The notes under the pieces are model-generated. The model did not search any database. It was not told the DNA's origin and worked only from the letters and a program-made list of their open reading frames with translations. The translations under genes were made by a program, and so were the position numbers. A stretch of DNA of 64,000 bases. It comes from Streptomyces sp. NBC_00237 (GTDB lineage Bacteria; Actinomycetota; Actinomycetes; Streptomycetales; Streptomycetaceae). The DNA is taken from contig NZ_JAPEMT010000001.1 in NCBI RefSeq assembly GCF_026342435.1, forward strand, positions 1,792,501 through 1,856,500. The letters run 5' to 3'. Positions 9,193-15,576 of the stretch are shown here, one piece after another (position 1 is the first letter of the stretch; every line of letters starts with the position of its first letter).

Positions 9193-9379
9193 GGGCGCGC
9201 TCAGCCACGGGTGCGGGTCCCGTCGAAGTGGCCCTGCGCACGGGTTACGCCCCGGGGGCGTGGCCCGTGGCGCGATGCCGCTGCCCGCCCCGGGGGAGTA
9301 CGCCGACATGCACACCCACGCACGCCTGGCCACGGACCCGGCACCGGACCCACGGCACCACACCTGACCCCTCACGCCC
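9193..9379. other. Non-coding spacer between convergent genes
   Basis: This 187-bp gap separates the lactonase from the convergent LysE gene. It starts with a GGGGCGCG...CAGCCACGGGTGCG run that looks like an eroded fragment of the dispersed repeat seen at 15385, 27483, 42190 and 45248. I see no gene and no clear terminator in it. Confidence 0.4.
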
Positions 9380-10006
9380 TCACGGCAACGGCACCGCGAC
9401 CTTCACCGCGTACAGCGCCACCAGTCCGAACCCCACCCGGAACGTCCACGCCCGCACCCCCGGCGAGATCCGGGCCCCCGCGAACCCCGCCGCCGCGACC
9501 AGCAGTTGCTGCCAGCACAGCGACGCCACGAAGACCCCCGCCACGAAGAGACCCCCCGCCCCCGGCCCGTCCAGCGCCGCCCCCTGCGCGGTGGTGAGGG
9601 CGGCGAAGTACAGGGCGGTCGTCGGGTTGACGAGAGTCAGGGCGGCGAAACGGGCGAAGGTCCTGGCCGCACCACCCCCGGCGCCGCCCGGACGCGGCGG
9701 AGCCGCCTCCACGGACCGCCGCGCCCCCCACAGCCCCCGTACCGCGATCACCATCAGCACGCCCGCCGAAACGAGCCGCACCCACGCCTCCACCCCGCTC
9801 AGCGCCGCCGCGACCAGCGGCCCCAGCGCCGTGGCGACGGCCGCGTACGCGAGGTCGACCACCGCGACGGCGGACGCTGCGGCCACGGCGTCACGGCGGT
9901 CACGCATGCCCTCCTGGACGAGGAGGACGCCCATCGCCCCGACGGGTACCGCCACTCCCAGACCCGCCGCCGCACCGGCCAGCGCGGGCGCCATCAGCTC
10001 GCTCAT
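9380..10006 (-). CDS. LysE-family amino acid/metabolite exporter
   Basis: A 208-residue membrane protein from the ATG at 10006; a GTG three codons upstream (10015) is also possible and neither start has a good ribosome site. It has about six hydrophobic segments and the family's opening PxGxxG pattern (VAVPVGAMGVLLVQEGMRDR). The LNPTTALYF-type motif appears as LVNPTTALYFAAL near the middle. LysE/RhtB proteins export amino acids or related small metabolites. The neighbours give no substrate clue. A second, different LysE protein is encoded at 22140. Confidence 0.85.
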   Translation of the reverse strand: MSELMAPALAGAAAGLGVAVPVGAMGVLLVQEGMRDRRDAVAAASAVAVVDLAYAAVATALGPLVAAALSGVEAWVRLVSAGVLMVIAVRGLWGARRSVEAAPPRPGGAGGGAARTFARFAALTLVNPTTALYFAALTTAQGAALDGPGAGGLFVAGVFVASLCWQQLLVAAAGFAGARISPGVRAWTFRVGFGLVALYAVKVAVPLP

Positions 10007-10050
10007 GGCGCCCACTGTCGGGGGTCAGGGCCCCGGCGCGCGACCGGGTT

Positions 10051-11631
10051 TCACAGCGGTGCCTGCCACGTGACGGCGTTCCCCCGGCCCCCGTCCTCGC
10101 CCTCCCCGTCGTCCGCCACGGACAGCCGTACGCCCTCCCGCCCGTCCTCCAGCACCGCCTTCGCGTCGACCCGCACCTTCACCGCCGTGACGCCCGCCCT
10201 GCGGTGCGCGGCGGCGAGGGCCCCGCGCAGGGCCGCCACCAGCTTCTTCGCCACCGGGTCGGGGACGAGTGCGTCGACCGCGCCCTCGAAGTGCACCGAC
10301 GGCGCGAACCCGAGCAGGGCCGCCGCGCCCGCCGTCTCCCGCAGGACCTTTCCCCGTACGGTCGTCGGCGCGTCGGCCGGGGGCTGCTGGAGGGCGAAGA
10401 TGGCGGTGCGGACCTCCTGGATGGTGGAGTCGAGCTCGTCGACGGCCCGGCCGAGCAGTTCGTCCATCCCCGGGACGGCCGCCGATCCGTTCGCGGCCCG
10501 CCGACGCGTCGACTCCAGCATCATCTCCGTCGCGAAGAGCCGCTGTACGACGAGATCGTGCAGGTCACGGGCGATCCGGTCACGGTCCTCGAAGACCGCG
10601 AGCCGTTCGCGGGCCTCGCGCCCGTCGGCCAGCACCATCGCGAGGGCCGCCTGCGAGGCGAACTGCGAGGCGAGGAGCCGTTCGACCCCCGTGTACGGCG
10701 CGGCGCCCGGCCGGCGGGGCAGGGCGAGCGTGCCGATGAGCTGGCCGCCGCTCTGGAGGGGCAGCAGCATGCTGGGCCCGAAGCGGGTCCGCACGGCCGT
10801 CGTCATGCGGTCGTCCGTCGCCGAGTCGTCCACGAACACCGGCTCCCCGCCGAGGAGTTGATCGAGTACGGGGCTGCCCGCCGCGATCTCCGTACCGAGG
10901 AAGTCGGCCGCGTCGTCGCCGGGCCCGGTGGCCGCCGCGACGATCTCCATGCCGCCGTCGGCGGTCGGCTGGAGGATGATCCCGGCCGCCGCCTTGGACA
11001 GGGTCCGCGCCTTGTCGGCCACCGTCATCAGCGCGTCGTCGTACGTCCCGCCGTTGAGCAGGGCCGTGGTGACGGCGGCGGCGCCCTCGATCCAGTCCTC
11101 GCGCAGACGGGCCGTCTCGTACAGGCGCGCGTTGCCGATGGCGATTCCGGCCTGCGCGGCGAGGACCCGCAGCAGGGACAGGTCGTCGGGCGTGAACGAC
11201 GTGCCGTCCTGCTTGTCCGTCAGGTAGAGGTTCCCGAAGACCAGCGCGTCGACGCGCACCGGCACCCCGACGAAGGAGTCCATCGGAGGGTGTCCCTCGG
11301 GGAAGCCCACCGAGCGGACGTCCGCGCCGATCCTCGGCACGAGCAGCGGGCGCGGCTCCTGCACCAGGATGCCGAGCAGCCCGCTGTGCCCGTCGGGCAG
11401 CCGCCCGATCCGCTCCCGGGCCCCGTCGTCGAGGCCCGCCGTGTACAGGTCGCTGACCCCGGTCCGCTCGGCGTCGAGCACGCCGAGCGCCCCGTACCTG
11501 GCCCGGGTGAGTTCCACGGCCGAGTCCACGATGTGCTGGAGGGTGCCGCGCAGCTCCAGGTCCGCGCCGACGCTGAGCACCGCGTCGAGCAGGCGGGGCA
11601 GTCCGGGGGCCGCGCGTCCCTCTTGGTGCAT
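10051..11631 (-). CDS. GAF-domain sensor histidine kinase (DevS/DosS-like) with eroded ATPase domain
   Basis: A 526-residue cytosolic protein with two GAF domains (about 20-175 and 190-335), as in actinobacterial DevS/DosS kinases. A HisKA_3 dimerisation helix follows, with phospho-acceptor His358 in DRIARDLHDLVVQRLF. The C-terminal ATPase domain is odd. The N-box reads ALRGALAAAHRRA, with Ala474 where Asn is expected. After the G1 box (ADDGEGEDGG, 506-515) the chain jumps straight to the last strand AVTWQAPL, so the ATP lid and G2 box are missing. No response regulator gene is adjacent. It may be a pseudokinase or a phosphatase-only sensor; that is inference. Confidence 0.88.
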   Translation of the reverse strand: MHQEGRAAPGLPRLLDAVLSVGADLELRGTLQHIVDSAVELTRARYGALGVLDAERTGVSDLYTAGLDDGARERIGRLPDGHSGLLGILVQEPRPLLVPRIGADVRSVGFPEGHPPMDSFVGVPVRVDALVFGNLYLTDKQDGTSFTPDDLSLLRVLAAQAGIAIGNARLYETARLREDWIEGAAAVTTALLNGGTYDDALMTVADKARTLSKAAAGIILQPTADGGMEIVAAATGPGDDAADFLGTEIAAGSPVLDQLLGGEPVFVDDSATDDRMTTAVRTRFGPSMLLPLQSGGQLIGTLALPRRPGAAPYTGVERLLASQFASQAALAMVLADGREARERLAVFEDRDRIARDLHDLVVQRLFATEMMLESTRRRAANGSAAVPGMDELLGRAVDELDSTIQEVRTAIFALQQPPADAPTTVRGKVLRETAGAAALLGFAPSVHFEGAVDALVPDPVAKKLVAALRGALAAAHRRAGVTAVKVRVDAKAVLEDGREGVRLSVADDGEGEDGGRGNAVTWQAPL

Positions 11632-11728
11632 CGGGCTCGGATTCCTTCTCGCCGGGTACGTGCCGATTTTGTACGACCTTAACCAGGCGTGCGGGGTTTC
11701 CGCAGGGGGGCGGGGCCCTGCGGAGCGG

Positions 11729-12943
11729 CTAGGACACCGACCGGGCCTCGGCGGTCTCGGCGGAGGCCCGGTCGGTGTCCAGCCGGAAGTCCGTGGCGGG
11801 GGCCGTGCTGGGGTCGGTGGTGGGGTCCGTGGTGGGGGCCGTCTTCCGGCCCGCCCGGGAGTCCGCCCGGCGGCTTGCCCGGGAGTCCGCCTTCCTGGCC
11901 GCCCGCGACTCCGCCATCGGGTCCAGCGCCAGCGGTTCGATGTGGCCCTCCAGCATGGCCCCGAGCCCCAGCACCGCGCACACGTCGGGCCGCTCGGCGA
12001 TCCGCACCGGCATGCCCGTCGCGTCCCGCAGCATCTGGTCCAGGCCCGGCAGCAGTGCGCTCCCGCCGACCATCATGATTCCGGCCTCGCCGAGGTCGGC
12101 GACCAGGTCCGGCGGGCAGGTCCGCAGGATCTTCCCGATGCCGTCGAGGACGGCGGTCAGCGGGGTGTGGATGGCCCGCTGCACGGCGGCGGTGTCCACG
12201 TGCACGGAGCGGGCCAGGCCCGTCGCCACGTCCCGGCCGTGGATCTCGGTCGACACGGGACCGCCCGCCGCGAGCCCGCTGGAGCGCAGCGCGAGCTGGA
12301 GGGGACGTACCGACTGCGACGGCAGCATCAGCTCGTGCGCCTGGCGCAGGTGCTGCACGACGGCGTGGTCGATGGCGTTGCCGCCGACCGGGATGCGCTC
12401 CGCCGCCACGATGGACCCCAGCGAGAGCACCGCCACCTGGGTGGTCGCCGCCCCGCACACCATGATCATGGTGGCGGACGGCTGCTCCACGGGGAGGCCG
12501 CAGCCGACGGCCGCCGCGATGAGGGTGTCCACCAGCTCCACCCGGCGGGCCCCGATCCCGACCAGCGTCTCGACGGCCGCACGCTGGGCGAGCGGGTCGG
12601 CGTCGTGCGGGGTGCAGGCGGCGGCCCGCAGGCCGGGCTTGCGGCGCAGCTGGCGGCGGAGCTTGTCGCCCAGGAGGCTGCGGAGCATGCGCTGCGCCAT
12701 CTCGATGTCGACGACGGTGCCGCCGGAGACGGGGCGGGCGACCCGGATGTAGTCGGGGGTGCGGCCGGTCATCTGCTCCGCGAACGCGCCGACGGCGATG
12801 AGCGCGCCGGTCCGGGTGTTGACGGCGGCGCAGCTCGGCTCGTCGACCACGAGGCCGAGGCCCTTCACGAACACCCGGGTCCTGGCGGCCCCCAGATCGA
12901 CGGCGACATGGCAACGGCGCAACTGCTCAAGGCTGACGGTCAT
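11729..12943 (-). CDS. MreB/Mbl-like actin-family protein with low-complexity C-terminal tail
   Basis: A 404-residue actin-like ATPase. Phosphate-1 appears as VAVDLGAARTRVFV (13-26), followed by SCAAVNTRTG, phosphate-2 as MIMVCGAATTQVAVLSLGS, and the adenosine motif as IMMVGGSALLPGL. Streptomyces encodes divergent Mbl-like paralogues linked to spore-wall assembly besides MreB itself, and this is most like those. From about residue 345 a tail not seen in ordinary MreB is built from SRAARKADSRASRRADSR and TDPTTDPSTAPATD repeats, matching a repetitive DNA stretch near 11800-11900. The usual mreC/mreD/pbp2 neighbours are absent. Confidence 0.82.
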   Translation of the reverse strand: MTVSLEQLRRCHVAVDLGAARTRVFVKGLGLVVDEPSCAAVNTRTGALIAVGAFAEQMTGRTPDYIRVARPVSGGTVVDIEMAQRMLRSLLGDKLRRQLRRKPGLRAAACTPHDADPLAQRAAVETLVGIGARRVELVDTLIAAAVGCGLPVEQPSATMIMVCGAATTQVAVLSLGSIVAAERIPVGGNAIDHAVVQHLRQAHELMLPSQSVRPLQLALRSSGLAAGGPVSTEIHGRDVATGLARSVHVDTAAVQRAIHTPLTAVLDGIGKILRTCPPDLVADLGEAGIMMVGGSALLPGLDQMLRDATGMPVRIAERPDVCAVLGLGAMLEGHIEPLALDPMAESRAARKADSRASRRADSRAGRKTAPTTDPTTDPSTAPATDFRLDTDRASAETAEARSVS

Positions 12944-13086
12944 ACTCGCATCGTGCGGGTCCTGGCGTGGGCGCGCGCGCTGGGGTGAGCCGCACGGGCT
13001 ACGGGAACTGACGCAGCGCCAGAAAGTGTCCCCGCGTCAGGTGCGCAGGGGCTCCACCCCGCCCCCGCCTCCGCGGCCCCGCGCGC

Positions 13087-13671
13087 TCAACGAGGTGCTT
13101 CCCGCAGTTCCTGGAAGAGACCCCAGGTGAACTCCGCCACCCGAGCCTCCCCGCCCGGCAGGGTCACCGCGAGCCGCGCCCGCGTCGGCGCCGCCCCGTC
13201 CAGCATCCGTACCGGACCGAATTTCCCGAAGGCCCCCGCCACCTCGTCCACGGTCGCCGACCACGGCACCAGGTCCGCCGCGGACGTGAGGACGGGCCCG
13301 GCCGCGCCCGGCGCCCGTACCAGCCACTCGTTCCACGCCACCCCGCCCGGCCCGGTGATCACCTCAAGCCGGAGGTCGGGCCAGAGCGGCACCCGCCACT
13401 GCGTCGCCTCGCACTCAAGATCGCCGGCCTTCCGCCGGACGACCGCCTCCGGCGGCCCGAGCACCGACCGGTAGCGCTCCACCGCCCCCCGCGCCCTCGG
13501 TGACCGCACCATCGCCTGCCAGCGCCGATTGACCTCGCGCATGTCGGTGAGGCTCACCCCCATCGCGATCCGCGCGTCCTCCACCAGCCCCGGCTGATGA
13601 TCGGCCATCCTCCGCAACAGCACGAGCTGAAACTCCCTCGGCCCGAGCGCACCACCACGGCTCACCGCCAC
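13087..13671 (-). CDS. Hypothetical protein
   Basis: A 194-residue soluble protein of unknown function. I chose the GTG at 13671 (start VAVSRGGALGPREFQ). The frame extends to 13722, but the extra residues are atypical and would run into a promoter element. It has no signal peptide or membrane segment. Visible features are an N-terminal helical region (LVLLRRMADHQPGLVEDARIAM) and a C-terminal beta-rich half with WRVPLWPDLRLEVITGPGG. I do not recognise the family. It is divergent from the MDR reductase, and the shared upstream region carries the palindrome at 13697-13709. Confidence 0.6.
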   Translation of the reverse strand: MAVSRGGALGPREFQLVLLRRMADHQPGLVEDARIAMGVSLTDMREVNRRWQAMVRSPRARGAVERYRSVLGPPEAVVRRKAGDLECEATQWRVPLWPDLRLEVITGPGGVAWNEWLVRAPGAAGPVLTSAADLVPWSATVDEVAGAFGKFGPVRMLDGAAPTRARLAVTLPGGEARVAEFTWGLFQELREAPR

Positions 13672-13688
13672 GCCACACCCCCACTTAC

Positions 13689-13718
13689 TTGACAATCTCA
13701 AACATTGAGGAGCAAGGT
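13689..13718 (+). promoter_or_regulatory. Promoter with palindromic operator in its spacer, for the MDR/Ohr pair
   Basis: A consensus -35 TTGACA (13689-13694) is followed after 18 bp by CAAGGT (13713-13718), a plausible Streptomyces -10. The spacer holds a perfect inverted repeat CTCAA-ACA-TTGAG (13697-13709), and TTGA/TCAA words overlap the -35 box. Binding here would block polymerase. Redox-sensing MarR or HxlR-type regulators would fit the Ohr gene downstream, but none is encoded next to it. Confidence 0.5.
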
Positions 13719-13753
13719 TCATCCAGAACCTAAAGTTGTTTTCCCGCGTTGAT

Positions 13754-13782
13754 CACGCGTTACTCACGCGTCACCCACGCGT
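13754..13782 (+). repeat. Three CACGCGT repeats at 11-bp intervals in the leader
   Basis: CACGCGT occurs at 13754-13760, 13765-13771 and 13776-13782, exactly 11 bp apart, so all three lie on one face of the helix. They fall between the putative promoter and the reductase start at 13804, in what should be the 5' leader. Such phasing suggests a cooperative DNA-binding array or an RNA feature. No known binder is recognised. Confidence 0.8.
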
Positions 13783-13803
13783 CGACCCGGAGGCCGCATC
13801 CCC

Positions 13804-14829
13804 ATGACGAACACTCTCCCCGCCACCGGCCACGCCTGGCACCTCGTACGCCGCCCGAACGGCTGGCCGGTGCCGGAGGACTTCGCCCTGGTCGAGTCCC
13901 CCGTCACCGCCCCGGCCCCCGGCCGCGTCCTGGTCCGGAACCTGTACCTCTCCGTCGACCCTTACATGCGCGGCCGCATGAACGACGTGAAGTCGTACAT
14001 CCCGCCCTTCCAGCTCGGCGAGCCGATGACCGGCGGCGCGGTCGGCGAGGTCATCGCCTCGGGCGACGACCGCTTCGCCGTCGGCGACCACGTCCTGCAC
14101 GACCTGGGCTGGCGCGAGTACGCGGACCTGAAGGCGGACTACGCCACCAAGGTCTCCGCCGAGCTCGCCCCCCTCTCCACGTACCTCGGCGTCCTCGGCA
14201 TGCCGGGCCTCACCGCGTACGCGGGCCTCTTCGAGGTGGCCTCCTTCAAGGAGGGCGACACCGTCTTCGTGTCCGGCGCGGCCGGTGCGGTCGGCAGCCA
14301 GGTCGGCCAGATGGCCAAGCTGCGCGGCGCCAAGCGCGTGATCGGCTCCGCGGGCTCCACCGACAAGATCAAGCTCCTCACCGAGGAGTACGGCTTCGAC
14401 GCGGCCTTCAACTACAAGGACGCGGCCCCCGTCGCCGAGCAGCTCCGCGAGGCCGCCCCCGAGGGCATCGACGTCTACTTCGACAACGTCGGCGGCGAGC
14501 ACCTCGAAGCGGCCATCTCCTCCCTCACCGTGCACGGCCGCGCCACCCTCTGCGGCGCGATCTCCGGCTACAACGAGACCGAGCCGGTCCCCGGCCCGCG
14601 CAACATGATGGCCATCATCGGCAAGCGCCTGCGCCTGACGGGCATCCTGGTCGGCGACCACGCCGCGCTCCAGCCGGAATTCGTCCGCGAGGTCTCCGCC
14701 TGGATCCGGTCCGGCGAGCTCAAGTACGACGAGACGGTCGTCGAGGGCATCGAGCACAACGTGGACGCGTTCCTCGGCATGCTGCGCGGCCAGAACACCG
14801 GCAAGATGATCGTCAGCCTCAACAAGTAA
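13804..14829 (+). CDS. NADP-dependent MDR-family oxidoreductase (CurA/leukotriene B4 reductase type)
   Basis: A 341-residue zinc-free medium-chain reductase. The N-terminal GroES-like part contains YLSVDPYMRGRMND (about 48-61), the hallmark of the CurA/prostaglandin reductase subgroup. The Rossmann part contains VFVSGAAGAVGSQVGQ (about 157-172). Members reduce the double bond of alpha,beta-unsaturated aldehydes and ketones with NADPH, often as detoxification. It lies 68 bases upstream of ohr in the same direction, so reactive carbonyl and hydroperoxide defence may be co-expressed. A GGAGG ribosome site precedes the ATG at 13804. Confidence 0.9.
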   Translation: MTNTLPATGHAWHLVRRPNGWPVPEDFALVESPVTAPAPGRVLVRNLYLSVDPYMRGRMNDVKSYIPPFQLGEPMTGGAVGEVIASGDDRFAVGDHVLHDLGWREYADLKADYATKVSAELAPLSTYLGVLGMPGLTAYAGLFEVASFKEGDTVFVSGAAGAVGSQVGQMAKLRGAKRVIGSAGSTDKIKLLTEEYGFDAAFNYKDAAPVAEQLREAAPEGIDVYFDNVGGEHLEAAISSLTVHGRATLCGAISGYNETEPVPGPRNMMAIIGKRLRLTGILVGDHAALQPEFVREVSAWIRSGELKYDETVVEGIEHNVDAFLGMLRGQNTGKMIVSLNK

Positions 14830-14897
14830 GCTCTCCCCACACCGTCACGGCGCGTGGGCGCGAGTCGTTGGCGAACCAAGCAGGAGGATCTACTCGT

Positions 14898-15326
14898 ATG
14901 TCCATCCAGAAGATCGACGTCAAGTACACCGCTGTCGCCACCGCCGAGAACGGCCGTGACGGCCGGGTCGCCACCGACGACGGCAAGCTCGACGTGGTCG
15001 TCAACCCGCCGAAGGAGATGGGCGGCAGCGGCGCGGGCACCAACCCGGAGCAGCTCTTCGCCGCCGGTTACAGCGCCTGCTTCCAGGGTGCGCTCGGCGT
15101 TGTCGCCCGCAAGGAGAAGGTCGACATCACCGGCTCGACCGTCACCGCGAAGGTCGGCATCGGCTCGACCGAGGCGGGCGGCTTCGGCCTGGAGGTCGCG
15201 ATCTCGGCCACCATCCCGAACGTGGACGAGGCCACCGCCAAGTCCCTGGTCGAGAAGGCCCACCAGGTCTGCCCGTACTCCAACGCCACCCGAGGCAACA
15301 TCAAGGTCGAACTCTCCGTCGCCTGA
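14898..15326 (+). CDS. Organic hydroperoxide resistance protein (Ohr/OsmC family)
   Basis: The ATG at 14898, with AGGAGG 11 bases upstream, gives 142 residues, the normal Ohr length. Both redox cysteines are present: Cys61 in GYSACFQGAL and Cys125 in HQVCPYSNAT. The conserved Arg (GRVATDDGKL, Arg23) and Glu (GTNPEQLFAAGY, Glu51) complete the active site. Ohr reduces organic and lipid hydroperoxides using dihydrolipoyl partners. The motif GGSGAGTNPEQLF favours Ohr over general OsmC. No ohrR gene is nearby. Confidence 0.95.
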   Translation: MSIQKIDVKYTAVATAENGRDGRVATDDGKLDVVVNPPKEMGGSGAGTNPEQLFAAGYSACFQGALGVVARKEKVDITGSTVTAKVGIGSTEAGGFGLEVAISATIPNVDEATAKSLVEKAHQVCPYSNATRGNIKVELSVA

Positions 15327-15343
15327 TGTTCTCGTCGTAAACG

Positions 15344-15381
15344 AAAGAGGGGCCGCACCTCGGAAGGTGCGGCCCCTCTTT
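15344..15381 (+). terminator. Strong hairpin terminator after ohr
   Basis: A 16-bp perfect stem beginning AAAGAGGGGCCGCACC and closing GGTGCGGCCCCTCTTT around a small loop starts 17 bases after the ohr stop. The A-rich start and T-rich end mean it can work on both strands, also protecting the convergent carboxypeptidase gene. Confidence 0.9.
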
Positions 15382-15384
15382 CCG

Positions 15385-15550
15385 TGCCCCTTCAGGGGCG
15401 CGGGGAACCGCGCGCCCAGCCACGACACACCCGCACGGTTGCGGGACAGCCGCGCGGCGAGCGCTTGAGGTGAAGGGGCGGGGCAGGGGCCACACCCCGC
15501 CGAAGGCGGGCCGGGGCCCGGGGGCGGAGTCCCCGGCAGTTACCCCAGCC
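15385..15550 (+). repeat. Dispersed intergenic repeat, copy A (most complete)
   Basis: It starts with CAGGGGCGCGGGGAACCGCG, continues through CAGCCACGACACACCCGCAC and GGACAGCCGCGCGGCGAGCG, then CTTGAGGTGAAGGGGCGGGG, and ends in CCCGGGGGCGGAGTCCCCGG. The same blocks recur at 27483 (partial), 42190 (inverted) and 45248. It lies between convergent genes and can fold into several GC-rich stems. It has no ORF and no transposase, so it is a non-autonomous or structural element. Confidence 0.75.
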
Positions 15551-15576
15551 CCCACCCACCCAGGCCGCAGCCACCT

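Noticed and set aside
11729..12943. MreB-like gene considered as FtsA or DnaK
   Set aside because: The length, missing FtsA 1C domain and missing DnaK substrate domain exclude both; motifs match MreB/Mbl.
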